From contig NZ_FOIC01000012.1 in assembly GCF_900111485.1 (NCBI RefSeq), forward strand, positions 33,364 to 97,363: a DNA stretch of 64,000 nucleotides. The letters are read 5' to 3'. Position numbers and translations under genes: made by a program. Below, piece by piece: positions 18,212 through 27,182 of this stretch (positions are counted from its first letter, which is position 1; every line of letters starts with the position of its first letter). The notes beneath the pieces were generated by a model that saw only the letters and a program-made list of their open reading frames with translations, searched no databases and had not been told where the DNA came from. This DNA comes from Natrinema hispanicum (GTDB lineage Archaea > Halobacteriota > Halobacteria > Halobacteriales > Natrialbaceae).

Positions 18212-21200
18212 ATGCGGGCGGAAGACGAACGCTACTTCGAACGGCTCGAGTCCCAGTTAGACGATGCGTTCGACGTGGCCGAGCGAGCCAAACGACGGGG
18301 TGGCGATCCGAAACCCGAAGTCGAGATCCCGACCGCACGCGACATGGCCGACCGCGTCGAGAACATTCTGGGCATCGACGGCGTCGCCGAACGGGTCCGC
18401 GAACTCGAAGGCGAGATGAGCAGGGAAGAAGCTGCCCTCGAGCTCGCGGAAGATTTCGCCGAGGGCCGGGTCGGTGACTACGAGTCGAAAGCCGGTAAGG
18501 TCGAGGGGGCGGTTCGCACTGCGGTCGCTCTGCTGACTGAAGGTGTCGTCGCCGCGCCGATCGAGGGGATCGACAAGGTCGAAATCCTCCAGAACGACGA
18601 CGGCACCGAGTTCGTCAACGTCTACTACGCCGGCCCGATTCGCTCTGCGGGTGGGACCGCACAGGCGCTGTCGGTACTCGTCGCCGACTACACCCGCGCG
18701 CTCGTGGGGATCGACCAGTACAAGGCTCGAGACGACGAGATCGAGCGCTACGCCGAGGAGATCTCGCTGTACGACAAGGAGACCGGCCTCCAGTACACGC
18801 CCAAGGACAAGGAGACGAAGTTCATCGCCGAGCACATGCCGATCATGCTGGATGGAGAGGCCACCGGCGACGAGGAGGTCTCTGGCTTTCGCGACTTAGA
18901 GCGGGTCGACACCAACAGCGCCCGCGGTGGGATGTGTCTGGTCCTCGCGGAGGGGATCGCGCTGAAAGCGCCGAAGATCCAGCGCTACACCCGAAACCTG
19001 GATGAGGTCGACTGGCCGTGGCTGCAGGATCTCATCGACGGGACCTACTACGACGACGCTGCGGATACGGACGACGAGGGGAGCGACACGGATGCGGACG
19101 CGGACGACGAGGGAGACGGCAACGAGGAAGACGCAGCCGCCGACGGAGACGATGCCGCGGACGACGAACCCGAGGGCCCCCCGCGCGTCGAGGAGTCGAC
19201 GAAGTTCCTCCGCGATCTGATCGCCGGTCGGCCCGTCTTCTCTCATCCCTGTGCAGAGGGCGGCTTCCGGCTGCGCTACGGTCGGGCGCGCAACCACGGC
19301 TTCGCGACCGCCGGCGTCCATCCCGCTGCGATGCATCTGGTCGACGACTTCCTCGCGACGGGGACCCAGATCAAGACCGAACGCCCTGGGAAAGCCGCGG
19401 GCGTCGTCCCCGTCGACTCCATCGAGGGGCCGACCATCAAACTCGCGAACGGCGACGTTCGGCGAATCGACGACCCCCAAGACGCCCTCGAGATCCGCAA
19501 TGGTGTCGAGAAGATCCTCGATCTCGGCGAGTATCTCGTCAATTACGGCGAGTTCGTCGAAAACAATCACCCACTCGCGCCCGCGTCCTACACCTATGAG
19601 TGGTGGGTGCAGGATCTCGCGGCCGCCGGTGCGGACGTCCAGGCCTTCGAGGACGATCCCCGGATCGATCTCGAGTTCCCCGACGCCGAGGAGGCCCTCG
19701 AGTGGACCGCGGAATACGACGCCCCTCTCCATCCGGAGTATACGTACCTCTGGCACGACCTGTCCGTCGACGCCTTCTGTATGCTTGCCGAGGCCGTCGC
19801 TGACGGTCGGATTCGAGACGAGACGCTCATCCTCGACTATACCGAGCCGGTCCGCGACGCGCTCGAGACGATCGTCATCGAACATCGCCAGCGCGAGAGC
19901 GAGGGCCACATCGAGATCGACGACTGGCGGCCGTTCGTCCACACGGTCGGCTGTGAACCCCGCCAGACCGTCGCCGACGGCGCGACGCTCGAGCCAGAGC
20001 AAGCGCCAACGGTCGAACTCGAGCGCACCTGGACTGACGACGACCTCTCCGAACGCGCGCGGACGTGGGGACACGAGGCCGCGGGCGACAACGCCATCGA
20101 GGCGGTCAACGAGGTCGCTCCCTTCCAGGTTCGCGAGCGGTCCCCCACCCGGATCGGCAACCGGATGGGCCGCCCCGAGAAGTCAGAGCGCCGTGACCTG
20201 AGTCCGCCCGTCCACACGCTGTTCCCGATCGGCGAGGCCGGTGGCGCACAGCGTAACGTCGCCGACGCCGCCAAACACGCCGAGACGATGTCGGACACCC
20301 CCGGCGTCGTCGAACTCCAGATCGGCCGCCAGTGCTGTGAGACCTGTGGCACGGAGACGTTCAAAAACCGCTGTCCCGACTGCAACGAGCGGACGACGCC
20401 GGACTATCGCTGTCCTGACTGCGACCAGCGCCTCGAGCCCGACGACGCCGGCCGCGTCGAGTGCGATCGCTGCGAGCGCGAGGGAACCTGCGTCGAGACC
20501 CGCGAGATCGACGTTCACGATGAGTTCCGGAGCGCCCTCGAGTCGGTCGGCGAACGCGAGAACGCCTTCGAGATCCTGAAAGGTGTCAAGGGACTCTCCT
20601 CGCAGAACAAGGTCCCCGAACCGATCGAGAAAGGGATCCTGCGGGCGAAACACGACGTGAGCGCGTTCAAAGACGGCACCGTTCGCTACGACATGACCGA
20701 CCTGCCGGTCACGTCAGTTCGGGCAAGCGAACTCGACGTCGACGTCGGCCAGCTCCAGGCCCTTGGCTACGAGGAAGACATCCACGGCGAACCGCTCACT
20801 CACGAGGACCAGCTGGTCGAACTCAAAGTGCAGGACATCGTCCTTTCCGACGGTGCGGCCGAGCACATGCTCCAGACCGCCGACTTCATCGACGACCTCT
20901 TGGCACAGTATTACGGCCTCGAGCCGTTTTACGAGTTCGAGGACCGCCAGGACCTCGTCGGTGAACTCGTCTTCGGGATGGCACCGCACACGTCGGCAGC
21001 AACTGTCGGACGTGTGATTGGCTTTACGAGCGCGGCGGTCGGATACGCGCATCCGTACTTTCACGCCGCGAAACGAAGGAACTGTGACGGTGACGAAGAT
21101 TGCGTGATGCTGCTTCTCGACGGACTTCTCAACTTCAGTAAGTCTTTTCTGCCAAACCAGCGCGGGGGGAAGATGGACGCCCCGCTGGTCATGTCCTCGC

Positions 21201-21829
21201 GGATCGACCCCTCCGAGATCGACGACGAGGCCCACAACATGGACGTCGTCTCCCAGTACCCCCGCGAGTTCTACCTCGCGACCCGCGAGCAGGCCGACCC
21301 CGAGGACGTCGACGTCGAGATCGCCGAGGACACGCTCGGCACCGACACCGAGTACACTGGCTTCGAACACACTCACGACACCACCGACATCGCGATGGGC
21401 CCCGATCTCTCGGCGTACAAGACGCTGGGCTCGATGATGGACAAGATGGACGCCCAACTCGAGCTCTCACGGAAGCTCCGGGCGGTCGACGAGACCGACG
21501 TCGCCGAGCGGGTTATCGAGTACCACTTCCTGCCGGACCTGATCGGGAACCTGCGGGCCTTCTCACGTCAGGAGACGCGGTGTCTCGACTGCGGCGAGAA
21601 GTTCCGTCGGATGCCCCTGACCGGCGACTGTCGCGAGTGTGGCGGCCGCGTCAATCTCACCGTCCACAAGGGCTCGGTCAACAAGTACATGCAGACCGCG
21701 ATTCAGGTCGCCGAGGAGTACGACTGTCGCGACTACACGAAACAGCGACTCGAGGTCCTCGAACGGTCGCTCGAGAGTATTTTCGAAAATGACAAGAACA
21801 AGCAAAGCGGGATCGAGGACTTCATGTGA
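18212..21829 (+). CDS. polC: DNA polymerase D large subunit (DP2)
   Basis: 1205 residues; catalytic subunit of the archaeal replicative polymerase PolD. It starts MRAEDERYFERLESQ. The catalytic aspartates lie in NCDGDED (about residues 958-964). Zinc-binding clusters are CCETCG...CPDC...CPDC near 705-770 and CLDCGEK...CREC near 1125-1150. A haloarchaeal acidic low-complexity insert (residues about 280-330, D/E/A-rich) breaks the N-terminal domain. No intein is present. A stretch of unusual codons (20981-21160) covers the catalytic core. Expressed behind the PPC gene; the small exonuclease subunit is not in the window. Confidence 0.97.
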   Translation: MRAEDERYFERLESQLDDAFDVAERAKRRGGDPKPEVEIPTARDMADRVENILGIDGVAERVRELEGEMSREEAALELAEDFAEGRVGDYESKAGKVEGAVRTAVALLTEGVVAAPIEGIDKVEILQNDDGTEFVNVYYAGPIRSAGGTAQALSVLVADYTRALVGIDQYKARDDEIERYAEEISLYDKETGLQYTPKDKETKFIAEHMPIMLDGEATGDEEVSGFRDLERVDTNSARGGMCLVLAEGIALKAPKIQRYTRNLDEVDWPWLQDLIDGTYYDDAADTDDEGSDTDADADDEGDGNEEDAAADGDDAADDEPEGPPRVEESTKFLRDLIAGRPVFSHPCAEGGFRLRYGRARNHGFATAGVHPAAMHLVDDFLATGTQIKTERPGKAAGVVPVDSIEGPTIKLANGDVRRIDDPQDALEIRNGVEKILDLGEYLVNYGEFVENNHPLAPASYTYEWWVQDLAAAGADVQAFEDDPRIDLEFPDAEEALEWTAEYDAPLHPEYTYLWHDLSVDAFCMLAEAVADGRIRDETLILDYTEPVRDALETIVIEHRQRESEGHIEIDDWRPFVHTVGCEPRQTVADGATLEPEQAPTVELERTWTDDDLSERARTWGHEAAGDNAIEAVNEVAPFQVRERSPTRIGNRMGRPEKSERRDLSPPVHTLFPIGEAGGAQRNVADAAKHAETMSDTPGVVELQIGRQCCETCGTETFKNRCPDCNERTTPDYRCPDCDQRLEPDDAGRVECDRCEREGTCVETREIDVHDEFRSALESVGERENAFEILKGVKGLSSQNKVPEPIEKGILRAKHDVSAFKDGTVRYDMTDLPVTSVRASELDVDVGQLQALGYEEDIHGEPLTHEDQLVELKVQDIVLSDGAAEHMLQTADFIDDLLAQYYGLEPFYEFEDRQDLVGELVFGMAPHTSAATVGRVIGFTSAAVGYAHPYFHAAKRRNCDGDEDCVMLLLDGLLNFSKSFLPNQRGGKMDAPLVMSSRIDPSEIDDEAHNMDVVSQYPREFYLATREQADPEDVDVEIAEDTLGTDTEYTGFEHTHDTTDIAMGPDLSAYKTLGSMMDKMDAQLELSRKLRAVDETDVAERVIEYHFLPDLIGNLRAFSRQETRCLDCGEKFRRMPLTGDCRECGGRVNLTVHKGSVNKYMQTAIQVAEEYDCRDYTKQRLEVLERSLESIFENDKNKQSGIEDFM

Positions 21830-22045
21830 CCCGATCTTTTACGCTGCGCCCCTGACTTACAGCCACCTGCCACGCTGTTCTTGTTCGTGTGTCATACCGT
21901 GCGCTCGGTCGCTTGCGGAACAGCAACCGCTCACACCGCGGCCAATGGCCTGCCCGCCCCCGTTGGGCGGAAGCGAGGTGTGACTCGAGCAACCCCCGCA
22001 TAATGCGTGCTGTGACTTTATTCCCGTCGCCGGCGTGGTCGGTCT

Positions 22046-22384
22046 ATGGTCAACACTGGCGAGACACCGGCATCGGAAGGCGAGGAAGCGGCCGTCGAGG
22101 CGGTTCGGAAACTCAACTTCGGGCAGACGGTCTACGACGGGGACGGTAACGAACTCGGCCACATCCGTGGCTTCGAGCAGAGTGGCTTTTTTGTCACGAC
22201 ACGCGAAGGTGCCGAAGCGATGAGCGTCGAACACGCTCGGTCGGGCCACGAGTTCGGCGAAGCGCACCTGATGTGGCGCTGTATGGAGTGTGGCGAAATG
22301 GGCGATATCGACGGTGGACTCCCCGACGAGTGCCCGAACTGTGGGACCGGGCGCGAAGAACTGATGTACTGGACCGAAGACTGA
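22046..22384 (+). CDS. Rubredoxin-like zinc-ribbon protein, copy 1 (DUF7130-like)
   Basis: 112 residues. An N-terminal beta-barrel-like part (GQTVYDGDGNELGHIRGFE, reminiscent of PRC-barrel strands) is followed by a C-terminal rubredoxin-type knuckle pair MWRCMECGEMG and CPNCGTGREEL, ending MYWTED. Four cysteines could bind iron or zinc. TATA-like CTTTATTCC lies about 28 bases upstream of the ATG. A close paralogue lies 2.4 kb downstream; they share identical DNA blocks such as TGAGCGTCGAACACG. Confidence 0.8.
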   Translation: MVNTGETPASEGEEAAVEAVRKLNFGQTVYDGDGNELGHIRGFEQSGFFVTTREGAEAMSVEHARSGHEFGEAHLMWRCMECGEMGDIDGGLPDECPNCGTGREELMYWTED

Positions 22385-22816
22385 GCGGGCTCGAGGCGAG
22401 TCGATTCAGTCCGGAGTTGGCAGCGGCGCGACCTGAAGCGGAGACTATTGGGTTTCGCGGGGGCTGTGATGCGTGGTTTTGGATACGTCGGTAGGTACCC
22501 ATTTCAAATCGACGTTCAGACGCTTTACTGTCACTGTGTGCCGGTGGACCCGCGACCGTCCTGCGGGTGTACCGGCACTGACTGACAGCAGGCTGTCTCA
22601 CTCGTGGGCACTGATACTGTCGGACAGCAGTCAGTGAGAAGTCGCTCGCGAAAACCGGCTGTTGACGGCGGTGACGGCCGAATATGAGCGAGCGATCTTC
22701 AAATAGTTCTGTCCGACAGTATGACGAACGGCTCTCCCTGTTCGGTACAGCAGTATTACGAAACGCGAGAATGATCATAACACAACATCCATTCTTCCGG
22801 GATATCCATACCAGAT
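22385..22816. other. 432-base non-coding region with inverted repeats
   Basis: No convincing gene. A 13-base element TACTGTCGGACAG (22615-22627) recurs in inverted orientation as CTGTCCGACAGTA (22709-22721); each contains the near-palindrome CTGTC(C/G)GACAG. A further related pair, CACTGACTG (22576-22584) and CAGTCAGTG, brackets the first copy. The MFS promoter probably lies at about 22775-22785 (ATCATAAC). The DNA becomes AT-richer towards the transporter. Confidence 0.5.
22615..22721. promoter_or_regulatory. Paired inverted CTGTCGGACAG elements upstream of the MFS gene
   Basis: Two 13-base copies, 22615-22627 and 22709-22721, are exact reverse complements 94 bases apart, and each is nearly symmetric itself. 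They lie about 100-200 bases before the transporter whose neighbour is a NikR-type repressor, so they are candidate operators or arms of a large stem. Confidence 0.4.
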
Positions 22817-24046
22817 ATGGCTGTTCCGCTCCGAAATTCCGCTGATCTTCCCTCTCCGAGCGTTCTGAAATACTATCTCTACAAATCGACAAAAGCGGTT
22901 GAATTTTATCGGCCAATTATGTATCTCTTCTTTCTCGCCCAGGGACTCACCTTCACGCAGATCGCCATTCTTGAAGCGATATACAATCTGACGACGCTGC
23001 TGGGGGAGATTCCGACAGGCTATATCGGTGACCGTGTTGGTCGGCGCAACAGTCTCCTTATCGGAACCGCCCTCATTTCACTCACACTGCTCGGGATCGG
23101 GCTATCCAGTTCCTTCGGGGCACTTGTGGTCCTGTACGTGTGTTGGTCGACAGGTTACAACTTTCGCTCGGGAAGCGAAGATGCCTGGCTGTACGATACG
23201 CTCACCGACGACCTCTCGGAAGACGAGTTCGCACACGTCCGTGGGCGGGGAGAGTCCGTTTCACTGGCGATTGGCGCAGGTGCGGCGATCGTCGGTGGCT
23301 ATCTCGGAAGTATTGACCTCTCGTACCCGTGGTTCGTCGCTGCCACAGTCACGGCAATCGGTGTGTTCGTCCTCCTAACAATAGACGAACCTGAAACCTA
23401 CGAACAAGCCGATACTACGGAACTGAGTTTTCGGCAGACACTCTCGATGATCCGTCGGACGGTCTCACAGCGTAACATCCGAGCGTTCGTTCTGTATTAC
23501 TACGTTCTCTATGCGGCGGTGACGTACCTCGTGTTCGTGTTTCTCCAACCGATTTTCGAGACAGTCGTTCTCGACTTTGGTGTGTCGCAGACGCAGGTTA
23601 AATCACTGCTCGGATGGTTCTACGCGGCGTATAGTCTTTTCGGCGCAGGGCTGAGCTACTACACTGGTGCGATTCGCGACCGTCTCGGACTGCGACTGTG
23701 GTTTCTGGGACTGCCCTTCGTCGTCGGCGGGGCACTGGTGGGGATGTATTTCGTCCCGGTTCTTGCCTTGCCGACGTTCCTACTGGTTCGCGGGCTTTCT
23801 GATGTGACCCGATCGTTCGCTAGCCAGTACATCAACGATCATCTCGAGACGATGGGACGTGCGACTGTTCTCAGCGCGATGGCGATGGTCAGCGGACTCG
23901 CAGTTGTCCCCTTCCAACTTGGGAGTGGCATCATCTCCGACATCGTCACCCCATTGTTCGCTCTCGCCGTGGCTGGGGTCATCCTCATCATTAGTTCGAC
24001 AGGGATCTTGCTCTGGGAGACACCTATCGAACGAGAACCGACGTAA
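22817..24046 (+). CDS. MFS transporter in a low-GC cassette
   Basis: 409 residues with about twelve membrane segments. Loop motif A is GYIGDRVGRRNSL; the second-half copy is weaker (GAIRDRLGLRLW). A conserved central WSTGYNFRSGSEDAWLYDTL segment matches a subgroup of archaeal/bacterial MFS proteins of unknown substrate. Codons are distinctly more AT-rich than in the surrounding core genes. The next gene on the same strand encodes a metal-sensing NikR-type regulator with its own promoter, which makes metal transport (import or efflux of nickel or cobalt) a reasonable but unproven guess. Confidence 0.82.
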   Translation: MAVPLRNSADLPSPSVLKYYLYKSTKAVEFYRPIMYLFFLAQGLTFTQIAILEAIYNLTTLLGEIPTGYIGDRVGRRNSLLIGTALISLTLLGIGLSSSFGALVVLYVCWSTGYNFRSGSEDAWLYDTLTDDLSEDEFAHVRGRGESVSLAIGAGAAIVGGYLGSIDLSYPWFVAATVTAIGVFVLLTIDEPETYEQADTTELSFRQTLSMIRRTVSQRNIRAFVLYYYVLYAAVTYLVFVFLQPIFETVVLDFGVSQTQVKSLLGWFYAAYSLFGAGLSYYTGAIRDRLGLRLWFLGLPFVVGGALVGMYFVPVLALPTFLLVRGLSDVTRSFASQYINDHLETMGRATVLSAMAMVSGLAVVPFQLGSGIISDIVTPLFALAVAGVILIISSTGILLWETPIEREPT

Positions 24047-24106
24047 TACCGAACCGAAGGGTCGCTCTCCTCAGAACTCTTATCCAAGGGCGACGAACAG
24101 AACCCG

Positions 24107-24496
24107 ATGCGAACGAGCTTCAATATTCCAGATGCAGTCGTCGAAGAGTTCGACCAGGTCTGGCAAGATGAGGGACTCGCCAACCGATCACGAGCAGTCC
24201 GTGAAGCGATGCAGGAGTACATCGAATCGCATTCACAACTCGAGGACTTGACGGACGATGTCATCGCACTCGTCGCCTTCGACTACCGTCATCACGAGGT
24301 GATCGGGGAACTCCACGGTGTCCAACACGAGTATCAAGACGTGATCCTCAACACTAGTCACACCCACCAGGGAGAGTGGTGTCTCGAGTCGCTGTTCTGT
24401 CAGGGTGCCGGCGAGCGGGTCCGAGAACTGACCTACCGGCTTCGTGATTTCGACGGCGTGAACCGGGTGAAAATCATGGTCCTCAGAGATAACTGA
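24107..24496 (+). CDS. NikR-type ribbon-helix-helix metal-responsive regulator
   Basis: 129 residues. The N-terminal ribbon-helix-helix MRTSFNIPDAVVEEFDQVW...RSRAVREAM binds DNA as a dimer; the C-terminal ACT-like domain binds metal. The four high-affinity nickel ligands of E. coli NikR (His76, His87, His89, Cys95) have clear counterparts in VQHEYQDVILNTSHTHQGEWC. A TATA-like CTTATCC about 27 bases before the ATG suggests a leaderless transcript. It is placed behind an MFS transporter rather than an ABC nickel importer. Confidence 0.85.
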   Translation: MRTSFNIPDAVVEEFDQVWQDEGLANRSRAVREAMQEYIESHSQLEDLTDDVIALVAFDYRHHEVIGELHGVQHEYQDVILNTSHTHQGEWCLESLFCQGAGERVRELTYRLRDFDGVNRVKIMVLRDN

Positions 24497-24526
24497 GAGC
24501 GGCGGAAGATCCGCAAATACTGTCGC

Positions 24527-24745
24527 TCAGTCTGCTGGCGTTGCCGCGGGCTTGGCAGGTTCAGTTGACGTGTTCGGATAGAGGTAAACCAACACGACGA
24601 TCAAGACGATCTGAACTGCCTCGTCGACGTAGTCGACCACCCCGTATTCCGACTTGGCCACGAGCCAGATCGGGATCTGGACGGCCGTATACGGGACGCC
24701 GATGAGGTAGAGAAGGTGGCGTCGGTGGTTACGGAAAAATAGCAC
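24527..24745 (-). CDS. Small membrane protein
   Basis: 72 residues with two probable membrane helices (HLLYLIGVPYTAVQIPIWLV and DEAVQIVLIVVLVYLYP) and a polar proline/alanine-rich tail. No family motif known to me; similar two-helix proteins are widespread in haloarchaea. Convergent with the NikR-type gene and last element of the low-GC cassette. Confidence 0.5.
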   Translation of the reverse strand: MLFFRNHRRHLLYLIGVPYTAVQIPIWLVAKSEYGVVDYVDEAVQIVLIVVLVYLYPNTSTEPAKPAATPAD

Positions 24746-24828
24746 ACGTACGCCGGTTGCAACTCCTGCGGTGCAGCAATTCTATATAGCGGATAGGGAT
24801 TTATTCTGACGGCGGGCGTAGATCGACG

Positions 24829-25134
24829 ATGGTGACACACATGGCGATCGAAAACTCACAACTCGCGTTCGGAACGACGGTCTATACCCAAGACGGTACG
24901 GAAATCGGCCAAATTCGCGGTGTCGACGAGGACGGGATCTACGTCACGCTCCGTGACGGAATCGAGGGACTGAGCGTCGAACACGTTCGATCGGGCCACG
25001 AGTTCGGCGAAGCGGAGCTCATGTGGCGCTGCTGGGAGTGTGGCGAGCTCGGTCGCCTCGAGAGCGATCTCCCCGACGCATGTCCGTCCTGCGGTGCCAA
25101 GCGTGAGGAGCTGTACTACTGGACTGAAGACTGA
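24829..25134 (+). CDS. Rubredoxin-like zinc-ribbon protein, copy 2 (DUF7130-like)
   Basis: 101 residues, paralogue of the gene at 22046. It has the same layout: barrel-like N-terminus (FGTTVYTQDGTEIGQIRGVDEDG), the shared GLSVEHVRSGHEFGEAELMWRC, knuckles CWECGELG and CPSCGAKREEL, and the ending YYWTED. A TATA-like GGATTTATTC about 27 bases before 24829 supports that start. DNA identity with copy 1 is nearly complete over TCGGGCCACGAGTTCGGCGA, suggesting recent duplication or conversion. Confidence 0.8.
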   Translation: MVTHMAIENSQLAFGTTVYTQDGTEIGQIRGVDEDGIYVTLRDGIEGLSVEHVRSGHEFGEAELMWRCWECGELGRLESDLPDACPSCGAKREELYYWTED

Positions 25135-25183
25135 GCGCAGCCGGACAACAACCGTTTTTATCCCGCTCGCTCCACCTCGAGCC

Positions 25184-26092
25184 ATGGACATCGTCGTCTT
25201 CGGGGCTGGCAGCCTCGGGAGTCTCGTCGGCGGGCTGCTCGCACGCGACCACGACGTCACGCTCGTCGCCCGCGAGGCCCACGCTCGTGCCGTTCGTGAG
25301 TCGGGACTGCGTCTCGAGGGTGCCGTCGACGACGGGCCGTCCCGTGTGGTCCCCGCGGCGACGACCGACGGGACGGGACTCGAGGCCGATCTCGCCGTCG
25401 TCACGGTCAAATCCTTCGACACCGCCGCGGCAGCCGACACACTCGCGACAGGGTCGATCGAGGCCGTGCTTTCGCTCCAAAACGGGATGGGAAACGAAGC
25501 GACGCTCGCAACGCGGCTCGATGCCTCAGTACTCGCTGGCACGGCGACCTACGGCGCGATCCTCCAGGAACCGGGGATCGTCGAGTGTACGGGTCCCGGC
25601 GAGATCGTGCTGGGGCCACGAGACGGGGGCTCCTCAGCACGTGCAGAGCGGGTCGGCGAGGCCTTTGCCGCGGCTGGCCTCGAGACGACCGTCGCCGACG
25701 ATATGCCTCGCCGGCTCTGGGAAAAACTCGCGGTCAACGCCGGGATCAACCCTGTCACGGCCCTGACCGCCACTGAAAACGAGGCGGTCCGCGCCGAGCC
25801 AGCGGCCGACCTCGCACACACAGCGACCCGCGAAACGGCACGGGTCGCACGTGCTTGTGACGTGTCGCTGTCGAACCGCGAGGCACTGGCCGCAATGGAA
25901 ACCGTCGCCGAGGCGACGGCCGCGAACACGTCCTCGATGGCCCAGGATCTCGCCGCCCAACGGCGCACCGAAATCGATGCGATCAACGGCTACGTCGTCG
26001 AGCAAGCGGCCGAGAATGGGCTCGAAGTGCCGACGAATCGAACGCTTACGGCGCTGATCCGGACGTGGGAACAGGGTCGTGGCCTTCGGTGA
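25184..26092 (+). CDS. panE: 2-dehydropantoate 2-reductase (ketopantoate reductase)
   Basis: 302 residues. It reduces ketopantoate to pantoate with NADPH on the way to coenzyme A. The Rossmann opening is MDIVVFGAGSLGSLVGGLLA; the central segment VTVKSFDTAAAADTL...VLSLQNGMGNE and the catalytic lysine region LWEKLAVNAGINPVTAL are typical, as is the C-terminal helix pair ending TEIDAINGYVV. TATA-like GTTTTTATCC lies about 27 bases upstream of the ATG. Monocistronic. Confidence 0.9.
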   Translation: MDIVVFGAGSLGSLVGGLLARDHDVTLVAREAHARAVRESGLRLEGAVDDGPSRVVPAATTDGTGLEADLAVVTVKSFDTAAAADTLATGSIEAVLSLQNGMGNEATLATRLDASVLAGTATYGAILQEPGIVECTGPGEIVLGPRDGGSSARAERVGEAFAAAGLETTVADDMPRRLWEKLAVNAGINPVTALTATENEAVRAEPAADLAHTATRETARVARACDVSLSNREALAAMETVAEATAANTSSMAQDLAAQRRTEIDAINGYVVEQAAENGLEVPTNRTLTALIRTWEQGRGLR

Positions 26093-26224
26093 GCGATAGT
26101 CGCCACTGCACACCCAATCCCACGACAACCCTCCGATTAGTGTGACTCGGTTCAGTTGGCGCGCTATCGCTGCGATCGTTCTCGAAAATACCGAACCCGA
26201 CGGATCGAACGCGCTAAACGGGGA

Positions 26225-26587
26225 TTAGAACGGTGCTTCCGGTCCTTCGTCGGCTTCGCCGTCGTCGTCGACGGTCTCGCCGGGGAAGGAGGGGCTCATG
26301 CCGCCGCCCATGTCACTCTCGCCGTCCATGCCAGTGGAGGCGTTGACCTTCTCAATCTCGGGGATCTCTTTGACCATGCGGCTCTTGATCGCCTGGATCG
26401 TCATCGGCGAAATGCCACAGCCACTGCAGGCACCGCCGAGGGCGATGCTGACCACGCCGTTTTCGCGATCGAGGTCCTGAATCGCTGCGCTACCGCCGTG
26501 CATCTGAATCTGCGGGAAGTTCCGTCGCAGGAAGTTCGTCACGCGCTCCTCGAGGTCGTCCCCGTCGTTTTGGGTCTCGGTGCTCAT
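26225..26587 (-). CDS. NifU C-terminal-domain Fe-S scaffold protein
   Basis: 120 residues. The NifU-like domain has DLEERVTNFLRRNFPQIQMHGGSA at its start and the cluster-binding motif GACSGCGISPMTIQAIKSRM, whose two cysteines hold a transient [4Fe-4S] cluster in the Nfu family. A disordered acidic, Gly/Met-rich tail follows. The start at 26587 (MSTETQ) is preferred over one three codons upstream. Likely an Fe-S carrier; no suf genes are nearby. Confidence 0.88.
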   Translation of the reverse strand: MSTETQNDGDDLEERVTNFLRRNFPQIQMHGGSAAIQDLDRENGVVSIALGGACSGCGISPMTIQAIKSRMVKEIPEIEKVNASTGMDGESDMGGGMSPSFPGETVDDDGEADEGPEAPF

Positions 26588-26670
26588 GGACCCCACTTGG
26601 GTATCAGCCCCCCTAAACCTTCCGTCCTCACCGTTCGGCCGTCGGTGACGCCGACGGCTCTGGGCCCGCG

Positions 26671-26988
26671 TTAGGCGAAGCCGAACACGCGCTGAAGTTC
26701 GGCTTCGATCTCCTCGACGTGGCGCTCGAGGACCTGCTCGAAGCGCTCCTCGTCGACGAGCACGCCCGAGAGCCGACCGTAGGGGTCGTCGGGAAGCTCG
26801 ACGCGGAACTCGCCGTCGCTCTCGTAGAAGGGCTCGCTCTCGTTGAGCACCTGCTGGTCGATCGCGTGGACGAGCTCGGAGTCGTACTGGTCGTTCATCC
26901 GGTTGAACGCGTTTTTGTACGCCTGCTGAAGCTCGGGGAAGTAGTTGGCGTACTTGTCTTCGAACTGCTCGGGGTCGAAGTCGGCCAT
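26671..26988 (-). CDS. Conserved haloarchaeal protein (DUF5783-like)
   Basis: 105 residues, helical and acidic: MADFDPEQFEDKYANYFPELQQAYKNAFN, then a C-terminal helix ERHVEEIEAELQRVFGFA. No cysteines, no membrane helix. I recognise it as a small conserved haloarchaeal family; the function is unknown. Start chosen at 26988, where MADFDPE begins; the longer ORF adds a non-conserved leader. Confidence 0.75.
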   Translation of the reverse strand: MADFDPEQFEDKYANYFPELQQAYKNAFNRMNDQYDSELVHAIDQQVLNESEPFYESDGEFRVELPDDPYGRLSGVLVDEERFEQVLERHVEEIEAELQRVFGFA

Positions 26989-27182
26989 ATCCGACCAGAG
27001 GGTGAGCGACGACAAAAGTCGGACGATCGGTTCGTTCGACACCGAGTCACCCTGGTCTGGTCTGTCCCTGCCGTCCGATCAGCAGTTTCGGTACCAGTCC
27101 GCTGAAACTGTATTGGGTGCCTATACAGAGGCCCGCGTATGCAAGCGGAACGGCCACTCCGACCCTTGGCGACTCCGAGAAC

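Noticed and set aside
19251..20201. 316-codon ORF inside polC in another frame
   Set aside because: Ser/Arg/Thr-rich, no similarity, overlaps DP2 completely.
22719..22724. GTATGA resembling an E. coli NikR half-site
   Set aside because: No TCATAC at the required 16-base spacing; nearest similar sequence is about 50 bases away.
22194..22916. 240-codon reverse ORF across the non-coding gap
   Set aside because: Covers two real genes' ends on the other strand, high Arg/Ser with no motif.
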